From contig NC_049996.1 in NCBI RefSeq assembly GCF_000003815.2, forward strand, positions 8,703,310-8,767,309: DNA of 64,000 bases, in the 5' to 3' direction. Shown here in pieces: positions 42,986 to 54,400 of the stretch. Each line of letters starts with the position of its first letter. Position 1 is the first letter of the stretch. The DNA comes from Branchiostoma floridae (Eukaryota; Chordata; Leptocardii; Amphioxiformes; Branchiostomatidae). Both the position numbers and the translations under genes were made by a program. The notes under the pieces were generated by a model, which saw only the letters and a list, made by a program, of their open reading frames with translations, did no database searches and was not told the DNA's origin.

Positions 42986-44113
42986 GTGTACGGGACCTTT
43001 GGTGTCAGAGGGTCGGTCCGATGGCCCTTGATCCCCGCCGGGGCATATCCGGGTGGGCCGGTAACAAGCTAAGTGTTCCTGCACCTGTCAATTTCACGCC
43101 CCGAAACTCTTCTCGTGTGTACATGTAAAGCTTCCTCCGGACTACAAAAGGTCTCGGGTGTTAACTGCCTGCTTAGCAAGGTCCTTAGCCCTCCCCCTTC
43201 CCACACCCCCAGTGAAGGGTCGACCTCGTCGCCTTCAATGGTACCTGCCAAGTAGGTATTGACACCGACCTGCGCACAACAGGTGGGAAAATAGATGTAC
43301 GGGTCAACATGGAGAGGTGACGGGAAAATGTCGCGTGTTTTAAGCGCGCCGATATTTTGTTTGCGTGTGTACAATGCGACAACATCAATTATCACGTTTT
43401 TAAAAGTCTTACATACTAGTATTAAAAAGATAATTTTTCTGTTCGCCAGCGCACAGACCCGTCCCAAACATACTTATATATTTTGTTTGCGTACAAAGCG
43501 GCAACAGCAATTGTAACGTACGTCTTTAAAAGCCTTACATAATAAAACGTTACATTATTTGTCTCTCTGCCAACACAAAGACCCAACCCTAACATTCTAA
43601 TATATTTTCCGAAAATAATTTCATCAGGTTTGTAGACTATAGGAAATAGGAGAATTCTCTTATATCCTCTGATGTATTTTGTTTGCGTACAAAGCGACAA
43701 CAGTAATTGTCACGCACGTCTAAGCATTTTTCTCCCTTTCCCAACACACAGAGCCGACTGAACCAAGTGCTTCCTCATAAGTTCTTCCTCGTATTCAATT
43801 CAACATAACAACCCTATTTAAGTGCAGTGCCATATTTCATTGCCGTCGCACCTGAAGGTGTAACATAAGGCACAATAACAGAATTAATAGCCTATTGAGC
43901 CTTGTTGTAAATTCCATAACAGCAATTAACGCGTTCGGTGCTGTAAATCACGACTAGGGTGCTCTGACCTTGTGTGGGTTAAGGTCAATGTTCTGTCAGT
44001 CAAGTTTTGAACATCAGACGATCTTTTTTGCTTGACTGTTTGTTAGAAACATGTCTGAGCACGAGTATGTGGAGACGAAACTTTTATAGAACGTCAAGTG
44101 GGGTGTTAGGCAT

Positions 44114-44334
44114 AGCCTCCATTGCAGTCTTAGGACGGGGCTGGTTTTTATTTTTGCAGCTTTCGAGACGGAGCAAACTCCTTTCCACGGAAAACTCCCT
44201 TTCCCGGCAAAAGAGAACCTAGCCAACGTTGAAAATTGCGAACCAGCCCCCCCCCCCTAAAATAAAAACCAGGGGCTGATTTTTATTTTAGAGGGGGGCG
44301 CTGGTTCGAAGGCTGCAACCTGCAACAGAGGCTA
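44114..44334. mobile_element. TAGCCTC MITE with palindromic core
   Basis: Outer ends tagcctccattgcag and (reversed) tagcctctgttgcagg. The core at about 44240-44312 is a near-perfect hairpin: gaaccagcccc, C tract, taaaataaaaa and the complement. Part of its left half (aaactccctttc, agaga, actagcca) recurs at about 56490-56560 in Wnt9 intron 3. Confidence 0.7.
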
Positions 44335-45334
44335 CGTTAGACAGGTGGTTAGTACATACTCGAACACTTGTCGTACAACTGATACCCGAGATACCCGTGA
44401 ACTTTGCCCTTAAGTTTTGTTCTGATAAATTCGCGCTGTAGGAACGTGTCTTTGTAGTAGACTAAAAAAACGTCGTAGTTTTCGGGCTCGCGTCAGGTCG
44501 CCGTCCTGGAATGTCCATCCTTTTCTAAATCACAGGAAAAACCAGTCACAATAAACAACCTGGCCATGCCCGGCTCGCCTTTGAGGCCTGTGTTGTTGGT
44601 ATCTGGGTGGCCGGGGTAGACCAGCCTATAACAGTAGCCGGCACAGAAGGAACGCGGTCCGCTTGGCAAGTCAAGCGGCAGGCAGGAGCGCCTCCGTCCA
44701 ACAGGTAGTGTGTCTACTGAAGTGCGCGATGATGTTATCAACGTCCGGAGCTACCATGTCGTCTTTGGGAGGGGGGCTCGTCATTACGTCCTTGTTTCTG
44801 GGAAGTATGCCAGGAATGTCACCGACTGAATCATCGCCAATATTAGCGATGATCGATGAAAATGGGCGGGGAGAAAGGTGAGACCTGACGAGTCGTGTGA
44901 CTGTGACGTTTCCTTTTCTATTTTCGGTGATGTTTCTGGTGGTTCTTTGGATCGACTCCTCGCGCTGAGAGAGGCATAATTTTTCATGTGTGCTTTGTTT
45001 GTTTGGGCGGGGTGAATTATAAATTTGCTCAGTGACGGGTGTCGTGCAATTTTGGGTCGGCACAGGTACAGGCATGTCCGGCATGTCGTCCCTAACCACA
45101 GGCCTGTTGGTGCCGCAGCGCGGGGTGGTTTCTGCTTTTTGGGTGGGGGTGGGGGGGATCAAAAACCGCCCACTGGAAACTTTCAGCCAATGGGATGTGT
45201 TGTCGCTGGGCCTGGCCAGGTGACACCGTGTATAATTAATTACGCAGTCGTCATGCAGTGTGCGCTCCAAGATAAGAGGGACTCGAACCCGCTGCGCGAT
45301 TACGAAATATGTGCAAGGTTGGACTGACAAAATC
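44335..45334. other. Presumed Wnt9 promoter and 5'UTR
   Basis: About 1 kb upstream of the Wnt9 start, with many CpG. A TATA-like tataatta at 45231 is 104 bp before the ATG. A minus-strand 221-codon frame here (44671-45336) has no family resemblance and is treated as chance. Confidence 0.35.
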
Positions 45335-45414
45335 ATGTCGCCTGCTAGTTGCCTACTTGGAGTACTTCTGCTGTGGGACCTGATACCCGGCCCGGACGCC
45401 CTATCGTACTTCGG
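45335..45414 (+). CDS. WNT9: Wnt9 exon 1, signal peptide
   Basis: ATG at 45335, reading [20 protein letters not shown] then DALSYF; donor gtgagt, phase 2. The hydrophobic core and the SYFG junction typical of Wnt9 support this start. Confidence 0.93.
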
Positions 45415-48400
45415 GTGAGTGTGTCCTCGGCGCTTCCTCGCGTCCTCTCCCGCCCGTGCCCTCCGACAGCACCCGTCACGACTGTCGGGGTGCTCCCGTG
45501 TTCAGCCGTAAAACACCGGGCTGCGGCTCCGTTTACAATGTATACACATAAATCCGCGATTTTTCATTCATTCGTCCTCCGTTACAGATTAACAGGGAGG
45601 GAGCCTCTGATGGTGCTGCCGCTCGGAGTGGACGACATCAACGCCCTGCCGCCCGTCAAGATCTGTGAGAGCTTCAAACTGAAGAGGAAACAGCGGCGAA
45701 TGTGTAAGCGGGACGCCGGGGTGGCCGAGACCCTGGTAGAGGCCATGCACATGTCCGCCAGGGAGTGTCAGCATCAGTTTCACAACGAGCGCTGGAATTG
45801 TACCCTGGGCAAGACAAGGCTGAACATGCTCAAGAGAGGTAAGTCCGCGTCACAACATAACACAACACAACACACAACAACGTGAAACGTTCCCCCCTCC
45901 CGTATCGCGGCATCTCCCGATGATTTATGTGTGCCGGCTCGCGACCATGCTAGCTCGGCTCGCCGCTGTGTTGATGGTTCGTTAGTAGCTAGCCATCGCC
46001 TAGTCGTCTCGAATGTCGGCCCCCGTGATAAAGTATATACAGTACCGCGGGGCTGTGTTTTACACCTGTAGCCTTCCCCACCAGCCTTCACAAACACGGG
46101 ACCTCCCGGTAAACATACTGTAACACCACACAGCACGATTAAGGCCCGGCTTTGTCGCCTGTTTTACTACCGGGTGTTGGATTCCCTTTCTTAAATCGTC
46201 GTCTGACACGACTGTAACTGTCCAACCAGTAACGACGAACGTCACCATAGTCTAGTTATATCGTGTAGCAATGACACTGCTCACTAAACAGACGTAATAT
46301 TTGCAAAACGACTCATGGACATACCGTCGTACGGCGCAGACACCTGCCGTTTTCTCGTTGTTGTGAAACTGTTGACATGTTCTCAAGCTTCTAACACCCG
46401 CAAACACGTGTCATGTAAAATGACTCAGCAAAAGGCTCATAAAAAAACACTTATAGAAATCATAAACTTGTACCGTAGCGATTTTGATCGATTTCATGTT
46501 GTTTTTGTTAAACCATTGCTGCCGTACAAGATAGCTCACTGCTTGGTAGGCATTTTTCTCGGTCAACAAATCCCCGCCTACACAGTGGAATTATTTTCAA
46601 GGGGCAAAGACTACATTCTATTGTGTTTTTCGGGATTGACGGCCACAATGTAAAAATAGACTGCAACTTTAGCCTTTGGGTTCAAACTAACTACAACTAA
46701 TTGTCGGTTATCTAAAAAAATTACACCATTTTGGAACATTGTCACAACAGGAATGTCTGTGAAAATGGAAATGCAATATCACCAAACACTGAAACAATTG
46801 TTGCTCTTTCTAAACATGTTTGTCGTGTGAAGTGTTACTGAATGAAAAAGTAGTTCTCTTGTTGCTATGTGTGCCACTACACACTAAAAATCGTTCAAGT
46901 TCGGCCAAAGTGCTTGCACTGTAAAGTCAGATGTTGTTCCACGTTGAGCCTCTATTTATTTTCCTTGCTTCTCGGTGCTGTATTCAACCTGCTTGCTTTT
47001 GGCGGTGACGCTTTCATGTGCAAATAGTTACGTGGCTTGTCAGATCTTTTAAGCGCCTTGCGTGTTTTCTGCCAACATCCTCTTGTATCCTTCACGGTAC
47101 TGCATTCAAAAGCACGCATTGGCTTTTCTTTATAAGCTTTGGTTTTAAAAAATACGTTATACTAATCGCACTGGCACTAGGAGCTGCAGATGCGTTATTT
47201 TAGTTACCCCTTTTGGAAAGATTTTAAAGTTTGAAAATTTTCTGATTTCTAGATGTGGCTGAGGGGCGAAAACGTTCACGTGAAAGAAACAGTGAGTTTC
47301 GTCTCTTCTTCTGTTGTTATACACGCTTTTTTTGAAAACTTGTAATTGGTCTAAATTACCGTCCCCAAAGACCTATGCGGTCTGAGCCGAAGCAGAAACA
47401 AGACCGGCCAGAGAAACCAAACCGGGCCGAACGCTCCTTTTGATCAGTATTCAGAGTTGAAAGATGCGGGAAGAAAATGAAGGGTTGCCGCTTTTGTTGG
47501 CGGCTGTTGTCCCCTTGTTTCTCCTTAGTTGTCGGAGCATGTGTTCGGAAGGGAAATGTCCCTACCAACACTCGATGCTAAGAAAACAGCGGATAATAGG
47601 CGGGATTTGGGGGATGTTATGTACCTATCTTCTTTTAATCCCGCCACCACCGGAGTAACCGTAACCCCTCGGCGATTCTTCCATCAGCCGCTTTCTACTC
47701 CCTTTTTTCATACGCAGTGACTTGTCACAATCTGCTGATTACCAAGTAGTGGTCTATACAGGCCTGGCACGGCCCTTTGTGACTACAATTGCTGTCCAAA
47801 CAATGGAGTCTCGGGCTTTTTAGCGCCCAGACCAAGCGGAAAATGATGTTTATTCGATCCCCTTTAAGGTCGCCCCTCCTCCATAGTGTGTATATGTGTG
47901 TCCTGTTATAGCCTTCCTGAACTAGTGATGATAAGGAAGCGATAAAGTCGTTATCACAATTGTGTTGATAAGTGCAGTTTACACGATATATATTTTAAGT
48001 GATTTACCTGTATATACCTACCATGAGAGCTGTGAGTTGCTTTCACAATATGAAAGTGCTTTCTTTTCAATCTTTTTAACGTATTTCTTCACTCTCAAAT
48101 GAAGATGCAAATTCTGCAATTGTTACACAGTAGCGGATAAGACAAATAAGATATGTACAATGTAAATATATGGGGGATACATTCCTAACAAATGCGTAGT
48201 AGAACATGCATGTTGTGGCTGCATTTGCTATTCCGTATTTTACTCATGTGCGTTTTCGGATATTTGGTACAAATCTATAGCCTGTGAGTGTGATGCTGGC
48301 TTGATAATGATAGGGTTCAAAGAAAGTGTTTCTTAGGTTATCAGGGTTCACAGAAACAGTTTTCTGGGTTTACAGAGACTTCAAAGAAAGTGTTTTCTGA

Positions 48401-51400
48401 GTTTTTAGGGTTCAAAGAAACAGTTTTCTGGATGTACAGGCGTCAAAGAAAGTGTTTTCCGGAATTTCAGGGTTCACAAAAACAGTTTTCTGGGTTTACA
48501 GGCTTCAAACTAAGTGTTTTGGGGGTTTTCAGGGTTCAAAGATACAATTTTCCGGGTTTAAAGGTTTCAAAGAAAGTATTTTCTGGGTTTTCAGGGTTCA
48601 AAGAAATAGTTTTCTGGGTGTACAGACGTCGAGGAAACCGTTTTCTGGGTTTACAGGCTTCAATGAAAGGGTTTTCAGGGTTCAAAGATACAGTATTCCG
48701 GGTTTAAAGGTTTCAAAACAAGTGTTTTCTGGATTTTCAGGGTTCAAGAAACAGTTTTCTGGGTTTACAGACTTCTAAGAAAATGTTTTCTGGGTTTTCA
48801 GGGTTCAAGGAGACCGCGTTCCTGTACGCCATCTCGTCCTCGGGGCTGACGCACGCCCTGGGCCGCGCGTGTTCCAGCGGGAAGCTGGAGAGGTGCACGT
48901 GCGACGAGAGCTTCAACGACATCGATAACCGGGAGACCTGGCTGTGGGGAGGCTGCGGGGACAACCTGAAATATTCCCGGAAATTCGCGCGACAGTTTCT
49001 CAGCATGAACAAGGCGGAGGAACAGGACTTGCGAGCCGCCGTGGACAGGCATAACACCAACCTGGGAATCCGAGTGAGTACCATAGTAGAACCTCTCTCA
49101 TCTGTCGTGTGTGGGTTTCATAGTGGTACAAGCAACAGTGTTGTCCTATCATTGTCCCATTTCTACACTATTATAACAAACACCAACCTGGGAATCCGAG
49201 TGAGTACCATAGTAGAACCCCTCTCATCTGTCGTGTGTGGGTTTCATGATGGTACAACTAGTGTTCTAAGATTACCATAGTAGAACCTCTCTCAATTGTC
49301 GTGTGTGGGTTTCAACAGTGCCGACCTATCTTCGTCCCAATTCTACATTATTATAACAAATAGAATAGAATAACATCAACCTGGGAATCCGAGTGAGTAC
49401 CATAGTAGAACCTCTCTCATCTGTCGTGTGGGTTTCAAAATAATACAACAATACCGTCCTATCTATATCTCTATAACAAATAGAATAGTACCAACCTAGG
49501 AATCCGAGTACCAATCCGAGAATCTGAGTACCATAGTAGAACGAACCCCTCTTCTCTGGCATGTGTGGGTTGCAAGTTTCAACAGTGTTGTCCTATCATT
49601 GTCCCATTTCTACCCTTTTTTGCCTTTATCTAACCGTGACAACTTTATAAGAAATAGAATGACTACGTATTGGGCATTGGTGGTCAAACAAAAGAATGTG
49701 AATTTTCTGTGATCATTCTGATATTATCAAACAACCTCTATCAGTAAATCTTTCCTATGTCACGAAAGAGTACAACCATATTCACCATACTGCACTACAA
49801 GCTTCAATATCTCTACAAGTTAGCTCTAAAAATAACCATTAGAACAATGCAACTTCTAACAAAATAACGTATCCATATCTCTGCACTATTAAAGTTATGA
49901 TATGTTCTTTCGCAAACAAAGTGTAAGGGAGGGCACAATTTTCAAGTCAACATAAAGATAGGACAAAGAGTGCATGGATACTAATCTTAAAATATAAAGA
50001 AAAAGACATTTTTGTCCCCGTTATTTGGGTCCCTAGCCATTCTCTTGGTATTGGTGCATTTCTCAGTGTAACTCGAGGCGGGGGAATAGGAAGTGATTTA
50101 GTTCAGACTAGGAAATCTGTACGCGAGACGAGGAAAACCAGAGTGATGACAAGTTGTCCACATAATGAACAGGTGTTCTTTCCTGTGGGTGGAAGGTCCT
50201 AATCCGGGTTTGTGTGAAAACCACTTCTTCCTAAAGAAGAAATACACGAAAACATGTCCGCCCTGAAAATAGAATTAAGGGGTTTAACAAATGTTGATAT
50301 AGAGATGACTGTTTCGTGGACAAACTCTTGTGGTTTGGGTTCCTTTCTTTCTTTGAAGAAGGAAGCGTCATTAAATGTTCCGTGCGCCCATATCTTGCAT
50401 GACTACTACGAAAGTGATTTTGATTCACGTAGAAAATATGTCAGTATCAGCAAGGAGGTTAAAATAGGATTGTTTAACCTGCTTGGTATCAGGCCAGTGT
50501 TATTTGTGTGGGATAGTTGTTGATCGGCTTGCATGTGAGCCACAATAATCTAGCCATGATACCCATCACACCTTACCCTGCATGACTGCGTCCTCAAGAA
50601 TCTGACCCAAGAAACAATTTCCCAGCCTCGACTCTCCCTTTTTCTGATTAGCCTATCGGTTCTTAAAGTCTTTTACACATATCTGCACAAGACAATTACG
50701 GGTAAATCCTTCCTTTTCCCCTTGAAATGGTTTAATTTTGGGGGTGAGATTAGGGCGACTTTGTGGCGGTATGTCCACCAGGTAGGCACAGTTGGGTCGG
50801 GCCTCAGGCTCCTCGCGATGAGCGACGGCCGGGCTTTTCAGAGAGAAGCGAAAATATTTTTCCAGTGGAGGAGGAGTGAATAAGTGTAGTCAGGTGTGGC
50901 AAACAGAAAAACATGGGAAAAGTAGCCGTTTGGCTTGGGTTTCGGTGGGGCCCTTTGTGCGCGAGCTCGCTGAAGCACCGCGGCGTTTGCGTAGCTGCCT
51001 CGGTGGGATAAAGGCCGGGGTGAAGAGGGTGGCGGCTGGTGAATGTGCCGTGTTGTCGGTAATTGTATTAAAGACAGCAGGTAATCCTACCCACCCAGTC
51101 ACCAATTGGAATTGTTGGCCGGTCGCCATGGCAACGGACGAATTTTTTGTCAGACGATTTGACAGAAAGAGAGAGACTGCAAATTGGTAACTCGGGTGGG
51201 TGTAACTAAGAATTCTTTTGTGTCGAAATTCTAGTCACTTTCGAACGTCTGGGGATGTAGATAGCGACTTATAGGGATTCAAAAGAACAAGTAGTCGCTA
51301 AATATGAAGTACTAGCTTTGAAAATGTGTTAAAACGTAGGTACAGGTCCATGGTAACGTTCTTGCTTCCCTGTCCGAAACACTCACCCATCTAGAAGGTG

Positions 51401-54400
51401 CTCCTATAAGTATAATGTAGAATTCTTTATGTCCAAAATCTAGTCACTTTCGAACGTCTGGGTGTAGATAGCGACTTATAAGGATTCAAATAACAAGTAG
51501 TCAGTAAAGATGAAGTACTAGGTTTGATAACGTGGTAAAACGTAGGTACATGTGTACCCTGGGAATGTTCTTGCTTCCCAGTCCGAAACGCTCGCCCATA
51601 TAGAAGGTGTCCCGATAGATCTTGCATGCATGCTTGCCCCGTGCCATCGCCCTTGGGGGCCAAACTCTCAAATTTCCTCTCCGGAAAAATTCCGGACACT
51701 CTTGTTGTATCCTCAACGAAATTTCCACAGTTATGAGACACGTGGGAAGCTTCGTAGCATTGTGACTGTCGGATTCTCCTCCAAAAACTTTTATCTAAAA
51801 TTATAGTTGATGTTGAAGATGTTAAAACGGATAAGTCTTTTTAATTCCGGTGCCTTTTGGTGCATTTATGAATTATGATGAATGTGCATCTTTCAACAAC
51901 AAAACATAACATATACTTTTCCCTTTGTAACAAAGGAGTGGGATTATAAACGGAAACACACTGAGGTTTCAAAAAAATAAGATCAGACAAAAATGTTCTC
52001 ATTCGAAATTCATAATTGATTCCTATTCGAGAAGGTAGTCTTTCGAACCGACATCCTTAAAAACCGGGACACAAGGAGAGACGGGTTTCTAAGATATATA
52101 TCTAAGTAGAAATGGCAGAGATAGACGTATAATATATAAAAGATATATCTTTTAGTTTTCAACTTAAACTTAGATAATGTTTGGCGCATTTAAGACAAGA
52201 TCATTGTTAAAGATAAGCATAAGAAACGTACAAAAAGACATTGAAATATTTTTGGTAAAGTGAACAAAATGATTTATGGGTAGAAGCCTTCTATATGTTC
52301 AACGTACGTTTTGGGAGTTTCATTTTTGTTATAATTTTTTCGGCCATAGCTTGTAGAATGAGGCAAAAATTCAGTGTGTAAGACAGAAGCAAGTAGGTAC
52401 GGGCACATGAAGATAGAATAAAAGAAATGTCGGCAATGTGTCTCTAGTATAAAAAACGAGCTTCCCTCTGGTGGTTGAAAGAGAAGAAAGCTAAAGTTCT
52501 TGTTTACAACCTGGTTGTAGGAGTGTTGAAGAATTGTGCCTTTGTACGGGCACATGTAGATAGAATAAAAGAAATGTCGGCAATGTGTCTCTAGTATAAA
52601 AAACGAGCTTCCTTCTGGTGGTTGAAAGAGAAGAAAGCTAATGTTCTTGTTTACAACCTAGTTGTAGGAGTGTTGAAGAGTTGTGCCTTTGTCGGTAAGG
52701 CGAGAGTGGTACACGAACCGACAACAAACCGCGCAAAACGAACACAAATAACGGACAACTGTCAACAGTCGGGTCCAACCCTCAACATAGCTTTTTTGTA
52801 CCCTTTTCTGTAAGGGGCAGAGGTCACCCGGAGTATATACTATATAGAGTAACTGAACGTGGTGTTTGTCACATCCCTGTAGCGGTCAATGTCTCCATGT
52901 GAGAATAGCGAACAGTACATTCTCAGTAACGGCTATGTATTTCGTGCATTTTATTGGGTGGCAGCACAAAGTTTTTAGAATGTAAGAAACTGCAATAATA
53001 CATTAACGTAGATATATACATGTAATATACAATATAACTGCAATCAAGAACAAAGGAATATTCCACTAAATACATGAAAGTAAACCCTCTAGATTTAAGT
53101 TCATCGTGATGTTTTAAATACAACTGGATAAAACTGCTTCGTAAGCCAGTTTAGGGGTACAACATATAGCAAAGTGGCCAGATTTGGACTCCATTTGTTT
53201 GGTTTGGTAGCTTTTATTTTCTTTCATGCATCTATTAAAGCGTTTTGGTCACTACCAAAAAGGGAGGAATGTGGCCGTTGCTAGGTTACTAGATATAACA
53301 TCGATATGAATATAATGTCGTTAAGTAGGAATGGGGGAGGGGGGCGACACATCGATCTTTGAGCCTCACGAGTCGGTTAACTTTTAACCACCCCGCTATT
53401 TTCGTACATTGTTTTTATAGCTTGGTACATAGTGACAGTACACAGGTATTTTCCACCTAACACTGTTAGATTTTGTTCTTAAAATATCCACAATTTTCTT
53501 GTGACAAATTGGAATAAAACTTGTCGACTACCTACCCCTACATCGAGGAAGATTGTGACTCCCTAAAATCATATTTTTGATACAAATCATGAAAACAAGA
53601 GTCGAAATGTTGCATATCCGAATATCAAAGAAAGATGATCCTTAGGAATCCAATGTTACAATTGTGACCAAAATTTCATTCGTCATCTAACAGCAAATTG
53701 CTTTCCACGTACCACACTAATTTCAAGATGGGAGGTGTCGGTCTATGATTCCGCAATGCTTGAAAATACAGTACGGCTTCCAAAATCGCCAATAAGTATA
53801 AAAACGTGCCAAAATTAATACAAATCCAGTGAAATGATCTTGACTTATAGGTGCAATCACACAGAAAGAAACAACACCCCTATCGGATCTCGAGGCGAGC
53901 CTCCTGCCCAGAGGTACCAAACCAAGGTATTTTCCTCCAACCTTCCGTAGGCTCGTAAAACGACTCAAGAACAATTATATATCCTGTGCTATCGCCCACC
54001 CAAAATAACAGAACAAACAGTCGTCCTTATCATTGATAAATTGCAGCATACTTCAGCGGCACGGAGAGCGTCGTTTATCATGGGCGTACGCAACGAAGAG
54101 AATAATTTGACCTGGCTCAAAAGTCGTTTATATAGGTATGTCCCCTTTGCTCAACTGGTAGCAGGGAAATTTTGTAACAACGGTAAATGCACATTCCGTA
54201 TCGACCAACCATTCAAAGTGTCTGTTGACGAAAACATCTTCGTCTCCCATCCTAAATGTAGGATCGATTCAAAATCGTAAGTTTAGGATCGACTCAAAAG
54301 CTATGATAACGTCGTATATCCAGTTATATTTGAACAATAAACTGCAATTACAGTCATGCATATTATACAACCTTTGACAACTTATATCAAAGCAATATCG

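Noticed and set aside
45278-45300. B-box-like ggactcgaacc (minus strand ggttcgagtcc) 35 bp before the Wnt9 ATG
   Set aside because: No A box or tRNA fold around it; a single 11-bp match is not enough for a tRNA or SINE call.
44671-45336. 221-codon open frame on the minus strand upstream of Wnt9
   Set aside because: No domain or codon pattern, runs antisense through the presumed Wnt9 promoter and ends at its ATG; treated as a chance frame in GC-richer DNA.
48390-48778. Two plus-strand open frames with GFKETVFW-like repeats
   Set aside because: They are products of the 31-bp minisatellite and do not constitute a repeat protein; the resemblance to Wnt9 comes from the captured exon start.
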